From positions 620,001 to 684,000 of the forward strand of contig JAJTTP010000022.1 in NCBI GenBank assembly GCA_023313575.1: a stretch of 64,000 nt of DNA, in the 5' to 3' direction. Shown here piece after piece: positions 1 to 11,340 of the stretch (positions within the stretch are counted from its first letter, which is position 1; each line of letters starts with the position of its first letter). Under the pieces are notes generated by a model. That model had not been told where the DNA came from and did not search any database. It saw only the letters and a program-made list of their open reading frames with translations. The DNA comes from Eutypella sp. D-1. Its lineage: Eukaryota; Ascomycota; Sordariomycetes; Xylariales; Diatrypaceae. The position numbers were made by a program, and so were the translations under genes.

Positions 1-439
1 GGGGTTCAAGATTCTTAACTATGAGATTATAAGGCATATCACTCGGAATCGGAGAGTAAGTCGGCCAATTTGGAAAGTGAAACGTGAGGCTAATACCTGG
101 CGGGCTGTGTAGCTTTGCTACTCTTTGAGAATTTTGATATATCAGATTCTATCACATTGAAATTGGTGGCAAATCAGCCATATATCGTTGGCTCCAGTTC
201 CAACGCCGAGTAAGTCCCTTTTAATAAAACTAGTACCGCGTGTCTCCGTTTGGTTTGAGCATATATTATATCGTGGTGGCGTTAAATTGCCCTTCATTGA
301 ACGTTTTAATTCGCAAAAGCTCTTTTCTCATCGGTGGGTGAAAAGGAAGCGTGGATATTCTCTTCATATTCTGGAGGTAGGTGTTCATACTATAAATCTT
401 CACCACAAAGGTGGGGGCCTCACTAGCTTTTCGGTCTTA
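1..439. other. Gene-free left edge
   Basis: No supported gene. Short open frames are present, but they lack ATG starts or recognisable domains. The stretch is probably the 3' flank of the kinase-like gene that ends at 440 on the minus strand. Confidence 0.4.
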
Positions 440-1663
440 TCATTCTATACTGCGCACCCACCGTCCATCTGCAAACACACGATCCCAATCCCCAAGTTTG
501 CTCTGCGCAGGTCGTTCCCAGTTTAAGACCGGAACGTCTTGCTCTCGCTCGCTACGGCGTAGGTTACACATAACGACCCCTCGCACAACAGTGGAGTTCC
601 CCTTCCCATCCGAGAATATCTGTTCCTTCGGGGGTGGTGCTGGGAAATACGGCCAGTCAATGTACTCAGGTGCTTCTGTATAAATGGCGATCTGTTTGCT
701 CTCCCGTCTCTTTTTCGCCCACTTCTCTAATAGTGAGCGGTATTCCCGAACAGGATGATCAAGCTTGACATCTGGGTGCTGTACCCACTCCTCCAGCCGT
801 TCTACATCGGCTGGATTTTGTTGATCGTGATAAACTTCGCGGAAATGCGTGTCCCGGGTGATGATTTCGTAAACGGTGAATATAACGCCTTTCACGTCGT
901 CTCGCTCCTTTTCGTATCCAAGATCACCTATCCGGCCACTATAGTTGAAGTCGAACAGCATAAGCGCGTCTGTCTCGGGATTGACAAGAAGATTTCGAGC
1001 GGCGACATCCTGGTGGGCGATGCCGTACTTGAGGTTCAGGTCGTCGATGACGCAAGTCAACTGTCGGAGCCACTCCAGCTTAAACGGTCGTGACATATTC
1101 TCGCTTATCGTGCCCCCAGGGATGTAAAGGCTTGTAAAGCCAACGACACGGCCATTTAGTTCGTCCAGCACAAGCCGTTCGAACGGCACCAGATTTGGGT
1201 GTGGGGGGAGGCGCATCCACAGGTTCATCTCGTGCCACCGTTGGTGGAGGTTCTGGATGAGGAAGTAGTACTTGAAAACCTCTTTTGTCTCCGTTACGCC
1301 GGCATCCGGCGTATACGAAATAAGATCAACGTTCGGAGTGAGTCGATCCAGTTCGAGCAATTCAGACCGGAGCACAGTTTTCACACGGTCGTGTAGCGAA
1401 AACGCCTGTAGCGGAGGATAGTACACGCAGGTCGTTTTGTCGTCCTCTGGGTTAGTGGAGACTGAGACCAATTCGCCGTCCGGCGATAGATGGATGGCGT
1501 ATACATCAGGTCCGAGCGAATCGATATGCTTCTTGAGGTGTCCGATGGCAACATCTTCGCTCTCTTGTTCCTCGTCCATAGTAACAGCAATGATACGTCG
1601 CTGGTCCCAGTCGAGGATATACCATGTGCTTGGCCCCCCGGGCGAAATACCTCCACTCCTCAT
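440..1663 (-). CDS. Protein kinase-like protein, degenerate catalytic motifs
   Basis: Single-exon 407 aa protein, ATG at 1663. The C-terminal two thirds resemble the eukaryotic protein kinase fold found in lineage-specific fungal families. The catalytic loop reads HQDVAARN at residues 217-224, where canonical kinases have HRDxxxxN. The magnesium motif is DFN (238-240) rather than DFG. A possible ATP-anchoring Lys lies near residue 130 (VFKYYF). The first ~120 residues match nothing I recognise and contain an acidic segment (DEEQESED). The catalytic Asp, the loop Asn and the DFx Asp are all present, so activity is possible despite the odd loop. The substrate is unknown. No intron is apparent. 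An alternative reading is an aminoglycoside-phosphotransferase-like kinase. Confidence 0.75.
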   Translation of the reverse strand: MRSGGISPGGPSTWYILDWDQRRIIAVTMDEEQESEDVAIGHLKKHIDSLGPDVYAIHLSPDGELVSVSTNPEDDKTTCVYYPPLQAFSLHDRVKTVLRSELLELDRLTPNVDLISYTPDAGVTETKEVFKYYFLIQNLHQRWHEMNLWMRLPPHPNLVPFERLVLDELNGRVVGFTSLYIPGGTISENMSRPFKLEWLRQLTCVIDDLNLKYGIAHQDVAARNLLVNPETDALMLFDFNYSGRIGDLGYEKERDDVKGVIFTVYEIITRDTHFREVYHDQQNPADVERLEEWVQHPDVKLDHPVREYRSLLEKWAKKRRESKQIAIYTEAPEYIDWPYFPAPPPKEQIFSDGKGNSTVVRGVVMCNLRRSEREQDVPVLNWERPAQSKLGDWDRVFADGRWVRSIE

Positions 1664-3255
1664 CGATCATGCCCCGTCTGCTATTTGGAGTACCGAGAAG
1701 TGTGAAATGAGGGAGAATCCGGAGGGAAGTGATGCAAGAACATGGGAAAGGATGGAGAGTATAGTTCCGTTTATCCCGGGAGTTTAGAGCTACAGTAGGG
1801 GCAACAGGAGGGCAGTCCAGGTGATGCTAACCTGGAAACACTTTAGGTAGTAGGTGGTGTTTTGATACTGCACTTCGGAAATGCTGTGATATTTAGAACG
1901 GGGGGGAGGGGTTAGCACGAGGCTATCTTTTGGGCATCGCAGCAGCGTGACATGCGACACTGTTTTGAAGTTTTCAAGGCCATAGATTATAACACCATAG
2001 ATTAACCTTGATTTCGGATTGATATACGGAGCCGTCTAGAGTCCATGGTTGCTATCCTTGAAAATCGACACTGTGGAATCAGCGGAGATAATAGCACGGC
2101 AACAGCCGTTACAGGAAGGGTACACCTTGTTACGCCGGCCCGAGCCATCTCGGCATGCCGGTGTGGGGGCGAAATCACCTACTACTCCAGGGTTCCTGAT
2201 CGCTAGCCGACAGGGCCAGCATTGGCTTCATTTAAGATTTTACGTCCGCCAAAAAAATGCATCAGCGGACTCGGTCAGACCTAGTGCACCTAGAGAGGGA
2301 TACATGCACGATCGGTTCAACATCAGTACAGGTGCCTAATATCATTGGCAATTCGCTTATCCCTTGCATAACAGAGACAGGCGTCGAAAAATGCCGGGCT
2401 CGTGCAGGGAACGGCGGCGAAAGTGAAGCAATGGCACGCTGGCACTGGGGATATTAGGGAACGGGGATATGATAGTCTCGGGCAACTGCTAAGACAAGGG
2501 AACAGTGAGAGGCAACTGCTTTCTTTTTTTGTTGGTATGATCTTGAACTCGGAAAATGTAGAACAATACGGATATCCAGGTCTATTGATCTGCTAAAAGT
2601 AGACGGGCCGTGTCTTAGTTGGGTTGTCTCTCATGAATGTCTCAGCGCCGTCAGCCATTAACACAATGCCCCGTACACGCGCTAAAACCCTTCAAAACAA
2701 TTGCCAAGAATCGCGGGAGCTTGAAACCCCAGATTGGAATTAAATTCGGAACCAGAAGCAAAGTTACGTCATCGTAAGAAAACATGAATGTTTTCAATTG
2801 AAGCGAATGGTCATTGGTTAAAGTAGGTCTTTATTTACTTTTGTCTAGGTATCGATAGGGGCCGAGGAAGGTAGGAGGTGCAGTCTAGTTAGATGGTTGG
2901 TAGGGCTCTGGGCTATCTACTATGCATGCATTACTTAACTATTACTTCACTTTCCTCGCCAATGACACGGCGGGATGGCAACTCTTCTACCTACTTAACC
3001 CCACGCGGAGATCTACCATGAACTAACTCGAGACTATACATCGACTTCATCCATCACTCTTCGCATGAGCACCCCTCCTTCGGTTGGCGAAACACACGAA
3101 GGTGAATGCTGTATACCTCACACAACTGAATTAAAATTGCCATCATCGTGCATTCCGGAGTATTTGCACGCCTGCGGGCAATTCTAGGACACATCCGTCC
3201 ACTGAACCCGAATCCGAACCGGAACACCGCGGCAAGATCGTCGCGACTCATCAGC
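1664..3255. other. Intergenic, divergent promoter region
   Basis: About 1.6 kb between the divergently transcribed kinase-like gene and the methyltransferase gene. No RNA gene, repeat or convincing exon is visible. Small open frames at 2049-2596 show no domain and no splice connection. Confidence 0.4.
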
Positions 3256-4065
3256 ATGGCGTGGCATAGCTCCGGGAACTCAAACGAGTCCCTGGTCGAG
3301 AATCTTTGGCGCAACAAACTTATCACACAGCAATGTGTCAAAGATGCTTTTCTGAAGGTCGACCGCAAGTACTACACAAAGACGAGGCCCTATGAAGACA
3401 GTCCCCAGCAGATCAGCACTCACGCCACCATCAGCGCGCCTCACATGCATGCTAACGCCGTCGAGTCTCTGCTACCCCTACTGCTGCCTAAGACGGGGGA
3501 CCGCCAACCCGCGGAGGGTGCGCCCGAGGCCATCGGGAAGCCCGGACGCCCCCGCCGCGTCCTCGATATTGGCAGCGGCAGCGGCTATCTGACACACGTG
3601 CTGGCCAGGCTCGTCGGCGACGATGGCGTCGTCGTGGGCCTGGAGCACACCACATTTCTGCGGGATCTGGGCGAGGAAAACATGCGCAAGGATCCCAACG
3701 GCAGAGAATTGCTGGACTCCGGCCGCGTCCGCTTCCGCTGTGGCGACGGCCGCCTGGGGTGGTCGGAGCAGGCTCACGAAGGCAAGCCGGGTGTCGGCGG
3801 GCCCGCTGATGCCGCCGCCCCGACCCAGGATGAAGCCGGTGGCTGGGACACCATCCACGTTGGCGCCGCTGCCATCGAGCTGCACGAGGCGCTCGTCCGG
3901 CAGCTGCGCAGCCCTGGTCGCATGTTCATTCCTGTCAGTGATGGCGGCGCCAGTGGGAACCAATACATATGGGTTGTCGATAAAGACGAGAACGGCAACA
4001 TCGAGAAGAAGAAGCTCTACGGAGTGCGATACGTACCACTTACCGACGCCCATCCAAACCCGTGA
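3256..4065 (+). CDS. Protein-L-isoaspartate O-methyltransferase
   Basis: 269 aa from the ATG at 3256; the open frame extends further 5' but without another ATG. The enzyme transfers a methyl group from S-adenosylmethionine to isoaspartyl residues in damaged proteins. Diagnostic features are the ATISAPHMHA segment near residue 65, the SAM-binding motif VLDIGSGSGY near residues 100-110, and the motif WDTIHVGAAA followed by LHEALVRQLRSPGRMFIPV. The length slightly exceeds the usual ~220-240 aa because of low-complexity insertions, before the SAM motif (PKTGDRQPAEGAPEAIGKPG) and after DGRLGW (rich in G, A and P). The non-ATG upstream extension is basic and lacks acidic residues, so a mitochondrial isoform from an unseen upstream exon cannot be excluded. 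The gene is intronless and strongly GC-rich at third positions. Confidence 0.9.
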   Translation: MAWHSSGNSNESLVENLWRNKLITQQCVKDAFLKVDRKYYTKTRPYEDSPQQISTHATISAPHMHANAVESLLPLLLPKTGDRQPAEGAPEAIGKPGRPRRVLDIGSGSGYLTHVLARLVGDDGVVVGLEHTTFLRDLGEENMRKDPNGRELLDSGRVRFRCGDGRLGWSEQAHEGKPGVGGPADAAAPTQDEAGGWDTIHVGAAAIELHEALVRQLRSPGRMFIPVSDGGASGNQYIWVVDKDENGNIEKKKLYGVRYVPLTDAHPNP

Positions 4066-4664
4066 GCATGAGGGATATAACAGCACATCGGATGACGTCT
4101 CCTGCGATATAACACGCATTAACTTGGCTCGACTCGTCGTGAAGGTGTTAGGAGCTTGTTAGTGACTGATGTTCCGCGATGTGAATTTAGTCGACTTGGA
4201 CCTCATCCTTTCATTTTGCGGTCTGGCGGATGGTAATTACTTGCAACGTTTTCGGAGCTGAATCGAGTAGTATGTACCAGGGATAACCGATGAACCCCAA
4301 GTCCAGCTCGTACTGCGTATGTGACTCCGACCTCAAGAGATAACAAAGGTACATCTAAAACGGATGTTGCGATTCAATGTGACATGTGTGACATACTCTC
4401 AAGTCGATTGAGCTATCCTTATTCCATGATTGTTTTTGCAACTATACGCAATGCGCAATTACTAAAGGTAATGCGAATCATGAGATTTGAATAACGCACG
4501 GCTTTACGGCGCTGTATTAATGAACAATTCAAGCAATATTGATATCTAAGATGCGCGGAAAATGATATTTTGAGCTCTATGCACGTATACGTTATACGAA
4601 CTTGCTATATACGCGCGCACCGCGATATGCCACCAAGCAACGCCTTCTTACCTCGTGCATCCTC
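4066..4664. other. Convergent intergenic spacer
   Basis: About 600 bases between the converging 3' ends of the methyltransferase and lactonase genes. It presumably holds both polyadenylation regions. Nothing else is recognisable. Confidence 0.4.
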
Positions 4665-6003
4665 TTAGTCGTCGAAGAGGACGTAGTTCGGCCCGTTCTC
4701 ATCGCCCTCGCCGACGGTAGCCCAGGCGACGATGTCACCGAGCTCGCCAGTCTCGACATCGCGCTCGTAGATGACCACGCGGTTATCGTCCTGTAAGGCC
4801 GAAGCCAAGAGGGAGCCGTCCTTGTTCAGGGAGAAGCCGCGCGGGTTGCGCCCGCCGGCCGGTGCCTCCTGCACCAGCTCCAGCGATCCATCCTCGGCGT
4901 TGATCGCGAACGTAACTAGCGGGTCCGACGGGATCTGCGTCACGTTCGATCCCTTGTCGAAGTTCGGGATCTTCAGCAGGTTCTCACCCCGCGAGGACAG
5001 GATCACGAATTTGTTGTCGGGCTATATCTATATTAGCTCTCTAATATTTACTGCATAGAATCACACGATGGATCCAGGTCGCAGGGCTTAACTTACGGAA
5101 ACCTCGATCTCAGCTGCCTTGGTGTTGTTAGGCACGCTACCGTCGGGGCCGTGAGTGCTGTAATCGAAGAGGAGCTGGAACTCGAAGGGGTTCTCCTCGC
5201 CGTAGGTGACCTCGAAGCCGGAGATGGTGTTGGAAAGCTCGTTGGCGAGGTAGAAGTACGTCTTCTTGTCCTCGCCCTCGCCGACGACGGCGAAGGCGCC
5301 GTGCCGCGGCCCCGAGCCGGGGTTCGCCTTGACGGGCTCCTGCTCCACCCACTCGATGGTGTCGGGCACGATGGCGTAAATGCGCACGAAGTCCGACCCC
5401 AGGTCCGGCACCAGCAAGAACTGCCCCGTCGGGTCCAGGATCGCGTCGTGCAGGTGCGGCACGTCCTGTCGGTCCGGCACCGGGCCCGGCTCCGTGAGCG
5501 TGTACGTCTCATTCTGCGAGAGCTCCAGCGCTGACGGGTCCTCGATGGAGAACGTGCTGAACGTGGAGGAGTCGCTTTAAACGTGTTAGTATGTGCGGGG
5601 GTCCGGTGTAGGGTAGAACACGATCGACTTACTAGTGCGCGACAGCAAGCCCGCTATTATTCGGTCCGTACAGCGTGGAGCTGACAGGGCTCTTGGTCAC
5701 GTTCCACACGCCGAGGGTCTCAAGAGTGCCGTCAGGGGAGGTCTTGTAGGACGCGATGGCGGACTCGGCGGACCAGCCCTCGCTGAGGCACCATAGGATG
5801 CCCTGGTCCTTGTCGAGAGTCAGCCAGGCGGGCTCGGAGCCGCAGTCCGTCACCTTGGACAGCGTCTTGAGCGTGCCGGCCTCGACGTCCAGGTCCAGCG
5901 TCGTCACTGTCCGGTCATTATACGACGACGCGTAGAGCAGCACGGCGGACGACGGCGCCGCGGCTAGGGACAGGAGTCCCGCGTACAAGTTGCCTCGAAG
6001 CAT
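4665..6003 (-). CDS. Secreted lactonase-like beta-propeller (6-phosphogluconolactonase / muconate cyclase family)
   Basis: Three exons: 6003-5633, 5574-5097 and 5021-4665, encoding 401 aa. Intron 1 (58 nt) starts GTAAGT and intron 2 (75 nt) starts GTAAGT; both end in AG. The N-terminus MLRGNLYAGLLSLAAAPSSA looks like a signal peptide, which suggests secretion. The remainder has the repeated blade pattern of the seven-bladed lactonase family (LYASSYNDRTVTTLDLD, HLHDAILDPTGQFLLVPDLG, GPRHGAFAV, NPRGFSLNKDGSLLASALQ). Relatives include cytosolic 6-phosphogluconolactonases and fungal carboxy-cis,cis-muconate cyclase. The signal peptide argues against a pentose-phosphate role here, and the true substrate is not deducible. 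The exon junctions keep the frame and restore the blade motifs, so I trust the model. Confidence 0.88.
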
Positions 6004-6900
6004 GGTCACGTCACGTACGGTTTGCGTATCCTTGTGGCCGGGCGTTGGACGGCGTTAGTGTTGGGTGGATTTCAACTGGGTTGGATTAAAACGAGAGAAG
6101 AAAAAAAGAAGAAATCCGGGACCTTGGTAGGAATAGCAGAAGATGGTGTCTTAATACCACCCACATCGCCCGGTTGCTTCTAGGGGGCTCCGAAATGCCA
6201 AGCAGGGGAACGCAATCTATCCCCAACGGATCTTGCGGAGACAGGGGTTATAGTACACAGATCTGCGAGCGTAGCATTGCTAGGGGAAAACACGAGGATC
6301 TTCACCGACGGGAGGGGCGCTGGCCGAAGTTCTGCCATGCTTGATTTGACGCGATCGTTAGCGTTTTGCCGCATGATTCTTTCCCCCATCCCGCCCCCAC
6401 GATCTCTCCGGCTATTGCTCCTGTTTTTTTTGTTTCGGCGGGATGTTGAAAATATAATTGGCCTTATAAAGACGCCTGAAATTTCTTTACCACATTACCT
6501 ACCTACTTACCCAGGTCCTCGCTAACAAGCCCGGAGGCATCCGGCCCGCCGGCTTTAGCTTCCGCATCCACTCCCCTTTCCGGATTCGGAACCTTGGCAT
6601 CCATAGCCGCCGGTAAATGGATATGAAAACTTCTCGTCCCGTCCGCGCATGTCTGCGCAAGAAAATTTCCTCGACACCTCCACACATAAGTAGAGCAAGG
6701 GACGGCTAGCGGCAACCCATAAATCCTAAGCAGGGACAGGAGTCGCTTTTTATTCTCTAAGCGGTAAAGGTGCATGCAATGCATCGTAGGCGGACGGACC
6801 AGAGAACCCCCATGGGGATCTTGTTCCTGCAGGTCCCGTACGCGCTTAGCTTTCTACAGACAAGTATCCGGGCTCGGTTGAGGACCCCGTTGGTAAGATA
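6004..6900. other. Intergenic, GC-normal flank of the retrotransposon
   Basis: Normal-composition DNA upstream of the lactonase gene, ending abruptly at the GTTGG target duplication of the AT-rich element. No gene is supported. Confidence 0.45.
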
Positions 6901-6905
6901 GTTGG
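6901..6905 (+). repeat. Left target-site duplication GTTGG
   Basis: GTTGG sits directly before the 5' LTR and recurs at 14332-14336 directly after the 3' LTR. This is the 5 bp duplication expected for LTR-retrotransposon integration. Confidence 0.88.
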
Positions 6906-7107
6906 TGTTGGTAGGTACGTACGTAAAAGGAATAACAATAATAATAATAAAAGGTGGTAAAACTGGTGTTATATTCTGGTTTAAGGTTTATTTATCTATT
7001 TAAAAAGGATACGGGTAAAGCCCGTATCCTTATATAAACGGGAGATAAATATATAAGTACTTTTTATTAATATATAAGTCCATACTAATAACTATTAATA
7101 ATTAATA
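6906..7107 (+). repeat. 5' LTR of the RIP-mutated retrotransposon
   Basis: Begins TGTTGGTAGGTACGTACG and aligns throughout with 14133-14331. Its first ~90 bases keep G/C where the other copy has A/T, and its last ~100 bases are the mutated version. A palindromic core (GGATACGGG...CCCGTATCC) followed by TATATAA lies in the middle and could be the promoter region. Confidence 0.88.
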
Positions 7108-7565
7108 TTTATTTTATTTTATTTTTATAATTTATTAATTACGAAATGTTATAAAGGTAAATAAATAATTAAATAATTAAATAATTAAATAATAAACGTT
7201 AATAATATTATTCCCGTTTTACTTATTTTTTTAATTTTAAAATAATTTGGTTATTTTTAATAAATATTTTTATAACCTTATTAAGGGTGGCCTTTATTAT
7301 GGTATCGGCAGGGTTATAAGCATTATGGATTTATCGGATATTGTTAATTTTTTTATTCTTATATAACTGTTATAACGTTATCAGGTCGATTATTAATTTT
7401 TTTTTATTAATATTACTTATTTATATTAAGTATTAGTATAAAAAAAATTAATATATAAAACTAATAAGGCGTAAAAAAGTATTAATCGGGTTAAGATAAT
7501 ATATAGCGTATAATAAATGATATAACTTATATTAAATTTTTAAATTATACCATATATCTTATTAG

Positions 7566-7996
7566 TGTGACGGCTGGTTTATTCCTAACTATTAATCCAG
7601 TCGAGGGGTTTATGTTAGCAGGAGTGCTGGGGTTTTAAATAATAAATAGTTATATCTGGTGATAATAAAAAAAAGGGTATTTTAAGTAATTAAATTATAT
7701 TATAAACTGGTAAGCTTAAAAACTATTTAAAAAAAAGGTAATAAACGTAGCTATATATTATTTATATCTTTTATTCCTAATATTAGAATATATGGTTATT
7801 ATTAAATCGTTAAGATCGCATCCGAATATAACGATTTAACGTCGTTAAGATTATTACCGATTTAACCGATCTTTTTTAATTATATGGCGTATATGGTTTA
7901 TTTTAATGTGGCTATCTTTTTCTCCAAAACTTAAGTCAGGGATCTTTTCTTGTTATGTTAGCCCCATTAGGCCTAATGGCCCGACCGGTCATAACA
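7566..7996 (+). mobile_element. Nested solo LTR, copy 1, TSD ATTAG
   Basis: A 431 bp unit starting TGTGACGGCTGG and ending CCGGTCATAACA. It is flanked on both sides by ATTAG (7561-7565 and 7997-8001). No internal retroelement sequence accompanies it, so it is a solo LTR left by LTR-LTR recombination. Confidence 0.88.
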
Positions 7997-9308
7997 ATTA
8001 GCTAAAATGGTACGGGTAACGCGTTTATATTTAGTAAATAATTAATAAATAATATTATTTTTAACGTTAAATTTATTATGGTATTTTAGTTTTTTATTAT
8101 TTAAAATAATAATATAACCGATTTATAAATTTATATCTTTATTATTACCGAATAAATTATCGACGAAAATATATAGTTTTAATTTTTTAAGGTTTAGTTT
8201 AATATATATAAGCCCGCGGTTTTTATTATCTTTTTATTATTAAATTTTAATATTTAATATTTTAACTTTTTTAAGGCCGGGTTTAATATATTACGTTACC
8301 GTAAAGTAATTAAATGCAGCTTTTAATTAATAAATAAAAAAGATATAAACTTCCCGTATTTATTATTCGATATATTTTTTTATTAATTTTTAAAAAGGTG
8401 TTTTTAAATTTAAAAGTTTTAATTTTTTAGCTTATCCTTTTTATATAGTAAATATTTCGTGTTTACGGATAATAATTTATAAGCTATTAAAATTTTCGGT
8501 TAATCCGTTTTTTAATATTTTTTAAAGGCATATTTTAATCCTTATTTCGATAAATGCTTTATTTTTTAAGGCCATAAACTTTATAATGCTAACGTTAAAG
8601 GTATTATTTATTTAAAATCCTATAATCCCGAATGGTTTTAAATCCGATATTAATAAATAAGGGTTAAATATTAAAAGATTTATATATAATTTTCGTTAAT
8701 AATGTTATAAATAGGTTTTAAACTAATAAATATTTAATTCCGTAAATCCATATAACGGTTTAACGATATATAATAACGTTTTTTCGGGGTATTTTTTTTT
8801 TAATTTAACGGGTAATCGTATAAAGATAGTCCGTTATATTAACGTTTTAAATTAGGTATAAATTATAATAATATTTCGTATTATAATTTTTATTTTTTTA
8901 AGCCGTAAAATAAAGGTTATCGTTAAAATAAAACGATAATTAGCTTATTAAATAATAAACGCGTAAGTTATAATAAAAATCTTATCTGGATCTCCGTAAT
9001 TTTAAACGATTAGCCGTAATTTTTTATACGGTAATAAGGTGTTTTTATTTTTTATTTTACGGATTATTTTTAACTTAAATATTATTATACCTTAATATTT
9101 AATAACGTTATATATTTCGGGTTAAAATATACCTTTTTTAAATAAGGCGTTTAATTTTTTAAAGTTAAAAGCTTTAAATAATTTACCGGACGTTATAATT
9201 TTATTATTTGCTTTTAGTTTAAAAGTAAATATCTTATCGTTTTTCTTTTTAATATTAACGTATTAAAAATTTATTCGTATCGTTTTAACCTTTTTAACGG
9301 TAATAATT

Positions 9309-9741
9309 TGTAACGGCTGGTCTATTCCTAACTATTAATCCAGTTAAAGGGTTTATATTAACAGGAGTGCTGGGGGTTTTAAGTAATAAATAGTTACGTC
9401 TGGTGATAATAAAAAAAAAAGTGCTTTAAGTAATTAAGTTATATTATAAGTTAATAAGCTTAAAGATTATTTAAGAAAAAGGTAATAAATATAGTTATAT
9501 ACTATTTATATCTTTTATCCTTAATATTAAAATGTATAGTTACTGTTAAATCGTTAGGATCGTATTTAAATATAACGATTTAATATCGTTAAAATCGTTA
9601 CCGATTTAACCGATCCTTTTTAACCGTATGGCGCATATGGCTTACTTTAATATGGCTATTTCTTTCTCCAGAACTTAAGTTAAGGATCTTTTCTTATTAT
9701 GTTCAGCCCCACTAGGCCCAATGGCCCGACCGGTCATAACA
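9309..9741 (+). mobile_element. Nested solo LTR, copy 2, TSD TAATT
   Basis: Second copy of the same ~431 bp LTR, starting TGTAACGGCTGG (one G-to-A change from copy 1) and ending CCGGTCATAACA. TAATT at 9304-9308 and 9742-9746 forms a perfect 5 bp target duplication. Confidence 0.87.
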
Positions 9742-10909
9742 TAATTTCTGGTTTTTTTTAAATAAAGGCTTTTTTTGATTAAGTATAAGGTTTAACGTAT
9801 AAATTTCGGAAAATTAATATACTTTTTATTATTTTCGAGTTTACCGTTACGTTTTTATCGGTAACCGTAATAATTTTAAATAGTTTTTTTTAATTAATTC
9901 TTTTTTTATATATAAATATTTTACTGCTTAATAAAAAAGACCTTAATAAGGTTTTTTACGTATTTAAGCCGTTTTTAATATTTAACGTATTTTGGACCGA
10001 TTTTTATGCTTTAATTTTTTTTAACTTTTATTATAACTTTTTATATAACCTGGGCTTTTTAAATCTATATAAAGGTAAAGGGTAAATTTATATTAATATA
10101 AAGGTAAGCTTTAAAAATTAAAAAGGTAAAAATAAATCCGTCGGGGTTAATTATATCGTTAATTGCCTTTATTATTATTTATAAATATAATAATTTTATA
10201 AGCTTTACGTATAAAATTATAATACCTTTTTACTTTACCGATAAACTAATATACTTTTACCGGTATTTAATAATAAATAATATTAACTAAGCGTGCCTTA
10301 TTACGGAATTCGGTATTATCGAAATTTGTATTAACGTCGTAAATAATAATATTTAAAGGTTTTAAATAAATATTAATTTAATATTTTTTTAATACGTTTT
10401 ATATTTTTTTAATTAATATATTCCTTATAAAACGTGCTGTTTAAAATCCAGTGGTTACGTTAATAATATAAAGAATAAGCTTCCTGTTTAGGTATATCAT
10501 ATTAATAATTATTTTAAAATTAAAATCGATTTTAAGGTCTTTTAAGCTAAATCTGAATTTTTAAAAGGCTTTACCGTTAATTTAGTAATGGTAATAAAAC
10601 TTATTAAGTTTTTTAAATACGTTAATATCGATATCGTGCTTTATTTTATTTAATAAGTTATATAATTTGTTAATAAATAAGTATTTAAAACGCGTATAAA
10701 TTTTACGTAATTTTACTTTTATAAAATAAATAATATCGTTAAATTTAAATTACGGGTATCCTTATTTTTAAATAACGTTTATTATTATACCGTTTTTACC
10801 GATTAACTGGTTAATAACGTTATTAAAATATATGCTAAAACGGTTTATATTTTTAATTAATATTAAAAACGGGGTATTTGTTTTTATTATATAAAAATCG
10901 ATTTGGTTA

Positions 10910-11340
10910 TGTGACGGCTGGTCTATTCCTAACTATTAGTCCAGTCAAGGGGTTTATGTTAGCAGGAGTGCTGGGGTTTTAAGTAATAAATAATTACGTT
11001 TAATAATAGTAAAAAAAAAGGTGCTTTAAATAATTAAGTTATATTATAAATTAAAAAGTTTAAAAATTATTTAAAAAAAAGGTAATAAATATAGTTATAT
11101 ATTATTTATATCTTTTATTCCTGATATTGGAATATATAATTATTATTAAATCGTTAAGATCGTATCCGAATATAACGATTTAATATTATTAAGATTATTA
11201 TCGATTTAACCGATTTTTCCTGGTTGTATGGCGCATGTGGCTTACTTTAATGTAGCTATCTTTTTCTCCAGAACTTGAGTCAGGGATCTTTTCTTACTGT
11301 GTTAGCCCCATTAGGCCCAATGGCCCGACCGGTCATAACA
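10910..11340 (+). mobile_element. Nested solo LTR, copy 3, TSD GGTTA
   Basis: Third copy, TGTGACGGCTGG...CCGGTCATAACA, with GGTTA at 10905-10909 and 11341-11345. Its right end keeps more G/C than the other two, so it may be the youngest or the least RIP-mutated. Confidence 0.88.
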
